Below are positions 46,013-56,900 of a stretch of DNA of 64,000 nt, in pieces; the first letter of the stretch is position 1; every line of letters starts with the position of its first letter. The notes beneath the pieces are model-generated. The model worked only from the letters and a program-made list of their open reading frames with translations, was not told the DNA's origin and did not search any database. The stretch covers positions 34,133,490-34,197,489 of the forward strand of contig NW_023998416.1 in assembly GCF_014805625.2 (NCBI RefSeq), given 5' to 3'. This stretch comes from Glossina fuscipes. Taxonomy: Eukaryota > Arthropoda > Insecta > Diptera > Glossinidae. Position numbers and translations under genes: made by a program.

Positions 46013-49000
46013 ATTAATCGTGTTAACTTGCGTAAATTTTCGGTAAGTCGGATTTATTTGCTTTTTTTAGGGTATACTAAGTCATTTGTTATTAATGAAG
46101 TTTGTTAATCGCTTTATAAATATAAGTATGGGAGCGTTTGGTATTTTTAAGTATTTCAGTTGGTTTCTAAATATCCCTTTTTTATACATATATATATATA
46201 AAAGGAAAACTTTCTTAAATGATTACTTTGAAATTCAAATATGCTGATTGGAACATGTTTTTTAATTAATTTGTAATTTCTTAGTCTATTGCGATAGCAT
46301 CCTGGTTTTTTTAGCTAAAACTTTCTCATTGGATTTTGATTCTTCAAAGTAATCGTCCTAGTTAATCAAATTGCGAATGTTAGTTAGCTTTCCTATACTG
46401 CCGCAAATAAACTTAGCAATGCCCTCAAGTACATTAAACATCGCAATTCTTCAAAAAAACTCCGAAAGTTCACATCACGAACAATTATGTAGTAAACTTG
46501 TAATATTTTCAGAAGGTTGCCGGGATGCATAGAAATGATTGTGTATATCTAAATCTTTATGTGGAAATTGGCTAAATGAAAGAAGAGAATTTGAATTGAA
46601 GATGAGAATTTCAAGAATTCTCATACCAAAATAGAAATATTGTCTCTCTCTTTGACTATGCGATGATCTTGAAAAAGATCTTAACGAGAAATATTTTTCA
46701 TCTCTTAAAAACCAAATTGATGTAAGAATAGTTTCTCTTGGACACGAATATTTTTGATCTTATTGTAAAAAGTTATTGTACTGATAATTATTATTGTATT
46801 GTTATTGTATTGTAATTATTGTTAGCTCTGGCAAATCTATCTAAAGGAGAAATATCTCTGAAAAGACTATGTTGTTCCTGTGAACAGAAGAGATCCTCAA
46901 ATACGCTTCGTTTTCTCTGTAATGTGAGCATTTATGAGAGAGATGTTTGTTTAAGTTCTTAAAACAATTTGAATTTGTCTTGAAAGACTTGACTGAATGC
47001 TTAGCGGCATTCGCGATTTTTCAGTTTGAATTGTGAGTTTAAAACGTTAACGCGTTGGTTATTGATGGCGGCGTAACAAACGGATGGTTACATATGAAGT
47101 GAAGTGAAGTAATGATGAACATAGTGCTTTCATATCTATAAAAAAATAACACTTTTCCATAGTGTTGTTATTGTTATTGTATTGGAGCGTATTTAATGCT
47201 TTAAAAAACAGAAGAAAAAAGGACCCAGGAACGTATGTTATGAATGTGCAGAAAAGATTACAAATGGTGAGCATACTCAACTAATAAAAAATTGAATTCA
47301 GGCACAAGAAATTTTGTTAAAATTAAATATATATACGTATGTCACAAGTGAAGTTTGTTTGCTTATAACATTTACATAAACGTTGAAAAGAAATGAAAAA
47401 AAAAAAATCTTTTAGATTTTGATTTAAGTTTGCGTGTTAAGTTTCTTGAAACCATTTTGTAAGTGCGAATTTTTCCTTTTTCATCTGATTTTCATTGTTT
47501 TTCTTTTTTGTTGTTTTTTTTTCTACATGTTTTTTCTGTGTTTTCGCTTGATTTGTTTCCATTTCATAAACGGCTGCTAAACAATTACGTTTTCTCTTTT
47601 CTACATTTTGAAAAATTTTACACCATTTCCCTTTACAGTCTGTTCTTTAAGAAAATTTTCTTATTTGCATAGTGAGTGCTGTTGCTTTTGCCTTTGCTTT
47701 CAGTTTATCAAGCTGAAGTGCATTTTCTGTTATTTTATTAGCGCTGCGTCTCTGATTGTTTCTCTGTCTGTCAGGGTATGTTGTTGTGAAATCAAAACCA
47801 TTACTTATGTATCTCTTTTAAAAAATAAACATTGCTGCTGCTGTATACAGCAAACCACAAAGAGGGGAAAATGTATTGCTAAGCAGAGCATAATATGTGT
47901 TTATGAAGTTCATTCTTTAGCTCGGCTCGTCTATTTGTCATAAAAAATTAAAGGCTTTTTCCGTTTTTTATGCGGTTTATAAACAATGACATCAGTCTGT
48001 TTTAACTACTGACAGTCTCACGCAACCAACAAGTAATCCATTTATGAGCATTATATGCTTTTAAGATAAGACAAGACGACTAACATTCAAATGACTACGA
48101 AACTACCTATGCTTACAAATATTTTTATCCGTAAGTTCTTTCAAATACTTGAATGCTTATTTTTACGCATATAAATCTGAAAAACAGCATAGAATTTCAT
48201 AGTCCATAGATATTAGTTAGGAATTACTACAGATTCGTCATTAAGTCTTAATACATGAAATATTTTAAAATTTGCATAAGTTCAGTCTCTTCAGTCTTCT
48301 TCAGCTATAAAACCGAATTGAGATATAACCATCTGCGTTGTATATATGAAGTAATAGCCTGCTTTGGTAAGCATAAATATCTTAGAAATATCTATTTGCT
48401 TTGGCTTACATCTGTGCTTTCTTGTCGTTCTATTTCCATAATTTAACTTATAAAAAGTCAAAGTTTGAACGATGACCACATGTCGTGTAGCCCCACACGA
48501 CATGCTTACACACGCGCTTCTGTAGCTTGCTTAGCCTAGATTTAGCAACGTAAGGATTTCCATCAGTAATCACTTTTATTAAATTGCAGATGATTTTGTG
48601 TTTTCGACCAAACTTCAAGTCGTTCTTCCGGCGCACCTTTTAGAAGCACAACATTTATATTGTACATCAACGTTGGGATCAGTACTAGCTTAATATTTGC
48701 CATTATTTCAGTTTTCAATGAAAATAATTTTCGCCCAAAACATTTGCTGATCTCATTTTTTCTCGAGTCTTATTACTTCTTTTCCTTCATATTTTACCCT
48801 GAATCATAATCATATTGTACTTTAAATGTATTACAAACTGTTTACACTGTACGATGTGGTGTCGTATTCTTATGTATTTAGAAAATCGGCAGGAAACACA
48901 AGTATATTGAATTATTTTGTTAATGTATCTGTTAATGTGCATATAAAATAGAAACTGAAAAAAAAGCTATTGGAAGTTAATTACGAAAATGGTATAAGAT

Positions 49001-49670
49001 AATAAATAAAAACGATAATATAATAAAATTATTAAAAACAATAATATAATAAAAGTCGGGTAATATAAACAAATTACATTTGGGCAAGATTAACCATTAA
49101 ACATCATACTAAGCCTCGCCTAATTTCGATATCATAGAATACCAAGAATTAATCATTGCAGACGTCTTTATTAAAGCGAACATGTTCCACTTTGATTGAC
49201 TATTTTTTGCCATCGCTATAGAAATTCTGTGCGATCATTGTAGTCCCCTTTTTGAAGTTAGCTTTCAGCAGAGGCTGAATAAGCGAGAGACTCAACAAGC
49301 ACAATTTTAAAGTGAGGCTCTCTCAACTTTCGCCGAGTCTTTAAGAAAGTTTACCGTCTGGCATTGTCGCGACAAAAGACGATGCCTTCTCACCTTAGTC
49401 GTGGTTAAGAATGTATAACAACTCATGGCAGATATTCGGTTAAGAGTGTTTTCCAGAATCATATAAATATGTAATGTAAAGCGGATTTCAGCACTTTCCG
49501 AAAAAAGATTACATATATGATCGCTCGACCAGGTTTTAAAGTTTTGGTTCGATAAGTTTGTTCTTCTTCTTCCGAATTCTAGCTCCTAATAAACATTCTA
49601 TACATAAGAGAAGCGATTACTCAAATGAATTTAAGAACTATCTCGTTAAAGTTGCTTTTAGATCTTTCGA
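46013..49670. other. Gene-poor interval
   Basis: No gene or exon could be supported. The sequence is A/T-rich with low-complexity patches (for example about 46761-46830) and a perfect hairpin at 48479-48504. Confidence 0.6.
48479..48504. repeat. Perfect inverted repeat (hairpin)
   Basis: CATGTCGTGT - AGCCCC - ACACGACATG: ten base pairs with a six-base loop, notably GC-richer than its surroundings. No T-run follows, so it is not a typical Pol III signal. Confidence 0.8.
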
Positions 49671-49850
49671 TGGCCGAGTAGACCAGAATAATGACAATCA
49701 AGTCGGTGTTCGCAGACGCAAAACCCAATGCGGCACTTGGTCATAGCTGGGGACTCAGTCAGTAAAGGTATAACACTCACGAACTGTGCGCGCGTCCACA
49801 AGGCTGCGTTTATTCTCTATCTCTTTCCTTTTTCCCACTTCTCTCTAACC
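49670..49850 (+). mobile_element. tRNA-derived SINE copy
   Basis: A-box-like TGGCCGAGTAG at 49671, then GTGTTCGCAGACGCAAAAC (degraded B-box), CAATGCGGCACTTGGTCATA, ACTCAGTCAGTAAAGGTATA, ACAC and a CT-rich tract. Block order equals the 62384 copy. Confidence 0.5.
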
Positions 49851-51477
49851 GTCACCGCGTTATTCGTTTAGCGGCCTGAGTGATTGGCCACATTAAAGAG
49901 AAAGGCAATTTTATAACCTTAAAGCAATGTAAGTATTGTCTTCCAATTTCTTGCTCTGGAATGTGGGAACGTAAATTTCAATTGTTGAAAGCAAAAAAAT
50001 GGTTCGTAATGTCGTCTTGTATTTTAGTGAAGCAGGATTACGTTTCGAGTTGGAATTAATAAGATTAAAATTATTTGGATGTTTCTGCTACTCTCTTACA
50101 ATGAATAATGTATCTAACAACGAATATTGGGCATCGATAGTTCTTTTAATTCTAGTAATCGATAATTCGTTCAATGTGAGGCCAATGGTACTCAATGCAA
50201 AAATGCAGGAGAGGATATGGAAGAGAAGCAATATATTGAGTACCATTTGAATTCAGTTCCTGTCAATTTAACGAAGGTTTAAAGTAATAAAGTGTTATAT
50301 CTTCCCCTAGAGTCAAATAATTGTCGTTGTTTTTTTCTCTAGGTATTTTTTCTCTCAGGTATATTTTGCTTCTGGATGTGATAGCTGGTTGATCAAGAAC
50401 TGACTTCTTGGCAGAACTGGGTTTTTTAATACCAAGATTAGTACTATTTACAATATCCAACAGTTTCTTTCAAATTATTCTTTTCTTCATTTTCCATTTT
50501 TTGTCATTTTCTTACTTTGCATGATAAACGAAATAATGTCGCTTGGAAGTATTGTAGGTTATATTTATTAAGAGCAAACGCCATTTAGGCAATTAGTCGG
50601 ATACATAAATGAATGCGAGTGTTAGTTTAGTTCACATAGAGTTAAAACAAATTTTTATGTAAACAAAAATTCACACATTATTGCTTTGTTTGCATTAGAT
50701 CATCTTCGGACTAGTTGCTAAAATATGATGATATATTAATATTACCGTTTACTTTGCAATGCCCGAAGGTTTCAAGTTCTAAGAAATTGTAGATTCTCTT
50801 ATTCGGCTTCGGGCAATTAAAGGCTCCATGATCAAATCCCCCAAAATCGCTTTAAAATAAATTTAGTGGAAAAATAGCTATTCTTCATTCTTATCTATTC
50901 TTGGGAACAGTATTCCGACCTCAGTAGAACAGTCTTCAATGCTGTCAATTTGTTCTCCCTTCTTGTATATATAAGAGTATTATATAGCGAAATGTAACAA
51001 CACCGGAAAGCTTCCCGCTAAATATCTTTAATTGAAGTGCAAACTTGAATCTAAAAAGAAAAATCATTTAAATCTATCTGTAGTTCTACAGCTAATGAAA
51101 AAGTTTAATTCATGAGCAAACAAAAGAAGAAAGATATTTCAGTAATGAACAATGTTTAGTTCAACTTATGCCACTTTCCTCCCACATAGAGATGTTGTAA
51201 AAAATTCAGATGAAGAGAATAGAAATTGTTGCGGTTATGTTATTTTTTAGGGAATTGTCTTTCTAGAAAACCACGCTTAAAGTTAAAAAATGTATTGTAG
51301 ACCAGATCTTTTCTCTTCTTTTTATAACAAGTTCTGTGTTCTGGAAATTCTCTGCGAAGGGCTTTTGCGGCACAGCCGGTCCTCTTAAAGCGTTTGCGAA
51401 ATAGCTTGGAGTTTCAGAGAAAAAGTTTCGTTCAGGTATTGGATTTTTTCAGCAGAAAAATCTTTAAATCAAAATTT

Positions 51478-51650
51478 TTATACCCATCACTGTAAGATGG
51501 GGTTACTCAAAAGGAACCTTCAGACACCCTGAATTCTGAGTTGATTTAGCTATGTGTCACCGTCTGTATGGTGTATGCTGTTGGCTCCTCTCCTGCTTGC
51601 AAAAATGCAGACATCGGTTTCAAATTTGGTAGAAACATTGGAAGTTTCGG
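51478..51650 (+). repeat. Dispersed repeat copy
   Basis: TATACCCATCACTGTAAGAT, GGAACCTTCAGACACCCTGA, ATTGATTTAGCTATG, CTGCTTGCAAAAATGCAGAC, ATCGGTTTCAAATTTGGTAG. It keeps both the 5' and 3' modules. Confidence 0.6.
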
Positions 51651-52609
51651 TCGGAGCAGAAACGCGTACTGGAGCCTAAATTGAACGCAGGTCTGTTTTT
51701 TTAACCAAAAATGTTTAGATTTTTGCTCGTTACACGGAAATTATAAAAGTTGAAAAGCTGAAATTTTCCACATTTAATTTACAAAGCACTCTACTCCTTA
51801 TGTGCAAAAATGGAAAACATCTGCCCTGCCCACAAAAAGTTACAATTGATTAAATTTTTGTTCTTTTCACTTTTTCGAGGTTTTATGCTTGGTTTTATGT
51901 CGTGTATTTTATTTAGATATCCCTGGGTATACATTCAAAAAGTCATTATCTTTCACTATGTATCAACATGAAATCCTGGGAATTATCCCTGGCAATGATA
52001 TTCCTGTCAAGCATTTTCAGAGTAAATTCTGGATTATATCGAAAACGGATCCATTTTAGTTCTATATCCTTTTATTGGAAAAGCTTTCAAAATTTACGCA
52101 AACCTCTCCGCGTTAATGAGAAATGAAATGAAAGGAGAGATGAAAGCGGTATTTCAATAATTGTCTTATTTGAACTGAATTTCTTTCACCAGAAAATGTT
52201 CGAAAAGCAGATTGTTTTTGAGATTGCATACAAGGTGAATGAAAAAACTGGACAATTGTTAAAAAACCATATGCATATGAATGTGTGTATGTGTGCTATT
52301 CCTAATATTAAGAAAAGTATTTGTTGCGTTGTTTAAAACTTTGTTTCAAATGAAAAGGAAAAATACCACAAATTCATAGTAATTTGAAGGTGCTGATAAC
52401 AAATTCCTTTATATACATTATTTATCAAATTTCTTCTTTACAAAAAATCAAAATAAAAAAAAAAACAAACGGAATTGAGTGCACATGGCTTCGTATTGTA
52501 TTTGCTTGAGATGATCGATAAAAGCCTGAATAGTGAAGCTACAACTTAAGATGTGAGTTTAACTTAAAAAGAATATTATTTTTTTTATCACCATTCTCTC
52601 TGTCATCAT

Positions 52610-52638
52610 TTCTCTCTCTCTCTTTCTCTCTCTCTCTA
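52610..52638. repeat. (CT)n microsatellite
   Basis: Two CT runs with a TTT interruption. Confidence 0.85.
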
Positions 52639-52699
52639 CTTCTCTTCACAATGGCTTCATAATAATGGATTAAGAAAAATAATTAAAACTTTATATGTT

Positions 52700-53062
52700 T
52701 AGTCTAGACGAGATTCTGGTCGATTACGGACGGGTTAAAGTTGACTGGGGTGCGCTATATAAGTTTAATCTTTATAAACGGTTTACTGATAAATAGTTCA
52801 AAAAACTTGGATAAAATATTCCAATATGTACGCGTAAGCAATATAAGGTTTCCGTTTTTTAGTAAAAGAGTCCTAAAGAAGTGATATTATATAATATAAC
52901 TGTATATATATGTGTGCATATATGTATATAAAATACACAAATGAAAAATTACAGTGAATAGTAGCTGCAGACGAATTTTGAAATTTGTTGATAAGAAATT
53001 TGAAAAGAAACCAAAAAGAGTTAAAAAAATTTTCAAACCTAATTTCGTAAATTTCTTAATAG
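52700..53062. repeat. Tandem duplication, unit A
   Basis: Begins near AGATTCTGGTCGATTACGGA and ends TTTCGTAAATTTCTTAATA. It shares with unit B, in the same order, AGTTCAAAAAACTTGGATAA, TTTAATCTTTATA, GAATTTTGAAATTTG, TGATAAGAAATTTGAA and GTAAATTTCT. Confidence 0.8.
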
Positions 53063-53074
53063 ATCTTTAGGCGG

Positions 53075-53410
53075 TTAATATGGGCGAAATTCTGGTCGGC
53101 TACGGACGTGTTGAAGTCTGATAAGATAGTGCATTGTATAAATTTAATCTTTATATATTATTTACTAAGAAGTAGTTCAAAAAACTTGGATAACCTATTT
53201 AAATGTGTGTGCGCCTACAATACAAAAATTCCCTTCATCAAAGAAGGTCCGAAAGAGTGACAATATATAACACAAACATATATTACATAAATGAATTATT
53301 GTAGTGAATAAATGCAGATGAATTTTGAAATTTGCTGATAAGAAATTTGAAGAGGCACAAATAGCGTTCGGAACAATTTTCAAATTCTATTCCGTAAATT
53401 TCTGAATATA
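53075..53410. repeat. Tandem duplication, unit B
   Basis: Second, diverged copy of unit A, beginning near AAATTCTGGTCGGCTACGGA and ending TCCGTAAATTTCTGAATA. It lies directly upstream of the exon at 53454. Confidence 0.8.
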
Positions 53411-53453
53411 ACATAAAATACTTTTTATGTGCAAAGCTATATAACTCTTTTAG

Positions 53454-53680
53454 GATTGAAAAGCAAACTTCACTTGGCGTGTATATATTTTCCTTTTAAG
53501 CTGGACAATTTTAAGAACTTATTAGAACATATAAAAAATCAAGAGTTTGTTGCAGATCCACACCTTTCACTTCTAAGTTCGCGAATGATCAAATTTCACT
53601 TAAGCAAGTTACAGTAAGTATAAAATGTGTACGTGTCAACATGAGGAACATTAATAAAATTTTAATTCATTTGCAGGTGA
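53454..53680 (+). CDS. Last two coding exons of an unrecognised gene upstream of LanB1 (partial)
   Basis: Exon 53454-53613 follows the acceptor TAACTCTTTTAG and reads LKSKLHLACIYFPFKLDNFK then NLLEHIKNQEFVADPHLSLL and SSRMIKFHLSKL, ending at a GTAAGT donor. After a 63-nt intron (acceptor TTTGCAG) the last codon is completed as Gln, followed at once by TGA (53678-53680). Two AATAAA signals follow at 53789-53800. The composition is clearly coding-like, but I do not recognise the family and found no upstream exons. They may lie further 5', or the unit may be a relic. Alternatively these are non-coding 5' exons of LanB1, because the splice sites point towards it. Confidence 0.42.
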
Positions 53681-53788
53681 AATAACTACGAGTTTGCAAC
53701 TGAAACAAACCCATCCCCCCTCGGTCGAAATACTAAAAGAAGGTTTTCTATAAATCAGTTTTTTCTTTGTAAATTTACTTTGATAAAA

Positions 53789-53800
53789 AATAAAAATAAA
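53789..53800 (+). terminator. Double poly(A) signal upstream of LanB1
   Basis: Overlapping AATAAAAATAAA about 110 nt after the TGA at 53680 and 165 bp before the LanB1 ATG. It supports a transcript ending here, leaving very little room for a LanB1 promoter. Confidence 0.4.
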
Positions 53801-53964
53801 GGAGGGAACAGTCGCAAAACGAAATTAGAGCATTTCGTTCGCTTTCTTATGTTAATTGTAACCGGAAGCTTATGAACTAGCTCAACGACAATAATCTCAA
53901 CGACAAATTCATCTTAAGTAAAACAAGCGTACTCAGAATACACTGAGCGTAGAAACGTAACATA

Positions 53965-56900
53965 ATGATTAAATTGTTTTGTGGCGGCACCGCCATTGGC
54001 AGTCGCTTCTCCCTTATCACTATAATTAGCTTCATATTTTTATTCAGCTTTATTTATGTATTGCCTATCAACGCGCAGAGGCATGCTGGTCGTCGAGATC
54101 GTCCTCGCAATCCACCGCGCACGTACGTAAAAACGCATCCCTGTGAACGTTCATCATGTTACCCAGCCACTGGCAATTTATTAATTGGTCGAGAAAATCG
54201 CTTAACAGCCTCATCGACTTGTGGTCTGCATTCACCAGAACGTTTTTGCATACTTTCGCATTTACAAGATAAGAAATGTTTTTTATGTGATACTCGTGAA
54301 GAAACTCGTAATGATCCCTATAAAAATCATCGAATTGGTCAGATTATTTACAAAACTAAACCTGGTACGAATATACCCACTTGGTGGCAATCGGAAAATG
54401 GTAAAGAGAACGTGTCGATACAACTTGATTTGGAAGCAGAATTTCATTTTACACATTTAATTATGTCGTTCACGACTTTTCGTCCTTCTGCCATGTTCAT
54501 TGAACGTTCCTTTGATTTCGGTGAAACCTGGCAAGTGTATCGTTATTTTGCTTACGATTGCGCTGACTCCTTTCCAGGCGTGCCGACCATTTTGCGTAAT
54601 ATAAGCGATGTTGTATGTACTTCACGTTACTCGAACGTCGAACCATCACGTAACGGTGAGGTTATTTTCCGCGTTTTGCCTCCTAATATTAACGTCTCCG
54701 ATCCTTACGCTGCCCATGTTCAAAATATGCTCAAGGTTACTAATCTGCGCGTAATATTTCAAAAATTACATAAACTTGGGGACAACTTGTTAGATAATCG
54801 TTTAGAAAATGAAGAGAAATATTACTACGGCATAAATTATATGGTTGTCCGAGGTTCTTGTCAATGTTATGGACATGCATCACAATGTCTGCCTTTGGAT
54901 ACTGCCGAGCACAACGAACTTGATATGGTTCATGGCCGTTGTCAATGCACTCACAACACTCGAGGCTTAAATTGTGAGACTTGTGAGGATTTCTTCAATG
55001 ATTTGCCTTGGAAACCGGCTTTGGGTAAACAAACTAATGCTTGTAAAAAATGTGAATGTAATGATCATGCTGTCAGTTGTCATTTCGATGAGGCTGTATT
55101 TGAAAAATCTGGTCGTATATCGGGCGGTGTATGCGACAATTGCTTACATAATACCATGGGTCAACATTGCGAAGAATGCATGGCATTTTTCTACCGCGAT
55201 CCGTCGGAGGATATTCGCAGTCCTTACGTCTGTAAACCGTGCGATTGTGACCCGATTGGCTCTTTGGATGAAGGAATTTGCGATTCTGTGAATGATCCAG
55301 ATAATGGCATAGAAGCTGGCTCTTGTCATTGTAAAACAAATGTTCGTGGCAGACGTTGCGACACTTGTAAAGATGGTTTCTGGAATTTGGATCCTGAAAA
55401 CCCGGAAGGCTGCGAAGCTTGTAGTTGTCACACTTTGGGTACCGTTGACAATACCGGATGTAATATGTTCACAGGAGAATGTACATGCAAGCGTTTGGTT
55501 ACTGGAAAGGATTGCAATCAATGTGCTCCGGAAACATTTGGTCTATCTGAATCCGAAGACGGTTGTTTACCATGTGATTGTGATGCGGGCGGTTCTTATG
55601 ATAACTTCTGCGATGTCATTACTGGGGAATGCCGTTGCCGTCCTCATATGACGGGTCGCGCATGTTCTCTGCCTAAGCAAAATTATTTTATACCTCAGCT
55701 TCACATAATACACGAAGCAGAAATTCCTGACTTATGTATTTCTAATGTGAATAATGCCAATTGTTCTACGGTGCCCTTCCAACCTAGCGTGGACCGCACG
55801 CCTGATTGGACTGGAATCGGTTTCGTACGGGTACCAGAAAATTCTGAGTTGGTCATTACAGTGAATGATATACCACGGTCAATGCCATACGACGTATTAA
55901 TACGGTATCAAACAACCTCGCGTGGGGATTGGGAAGACGCTTTTATCACATTGGTTCGTCCGGATGAAGTCGACCCTAAAGGCGATTGCGCGTCTATGGT
56001 TCCTTACGGTTCCAGTGCTCGTGAAACTCGGATACCTTTTCTCTTGTCTGATCATGAGAGACAAGTGTTGGCTATGAGAGAAATCTGTCTTGAAGCTGGA
56101 AAAGTCTACAAATTCAAAATCCATTTTGAGCGTAGACGGCACAATGAGGATAATCCAACGGCCACCATACTTGTTGATTCTCTGACTCTAATACCGCGTA
56201 TTGAACTCACAACTGTATTTACCGGTTCACCAATTGCCGACTCCCGTCGCGATGAATATTATCAGATGGGCTGTAATCAATCGTTGTACGATATACGTTA
56301 CCGACCTTATGCCAGCGAGCGTTGCAAAGAATTAGAAAACTATGTAAGCATGGTTATATACGATGGCGCAAGCATGTGTAATTGCAATCCAACTGGTTCA
56401 CTCAGTAAAGAATGCGACGCTCATGGTGGCTTCTGTCAATGCAAACCTAACGTTGTGGGACGTCAGTGCGACCAATGTGCACCAGGCACGTACGGTTTTG
56501 GCCCAGAAGGCTGCAAGGCTTGCGACTGTAATAGTATAGGTTCTAGAGACAATAATTGTGATGTAGTAACAGGCCAGTGTGCTTGCCATCCCAATACATA
56601 CGGCCGCGAGTGTGATCAATGTCAACCAGGTTTTTGGAATTTTCCAAACTGTCAAGCCTGTGAATGTAACGGCCATGCTCAGCAATGCGATGCCCGAACA
56701 GGGCAATGCTTAAACTGCATGGATTTCACCACAGGTTATGCATGCGATGCCTGTTTAAATGGTTACTATGGTAACCCATTTTTGGGTAGTGAAATTGGTT
56801 GTCGTGCTTGTCGATGCCCGGACACTATGGCCAGTGGTAACGCTCATGCGGACGGCTGCTCTTTAGATTTGCGCAATAACAATATGATCTGTCATTGCCA

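Larger units (their letters stand above)
49851..52690. other. Intergenic interval with two doubtful coding-like frames
   Basis: No gene can be established. Two minus-strand frames look coding-like (50263-50497 and 51263-51448) and are described as findings. A dispersed repeat copy lies at 51478-51640. A CT microsatellite lies near 52610-52638. Confidence 0.5.
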
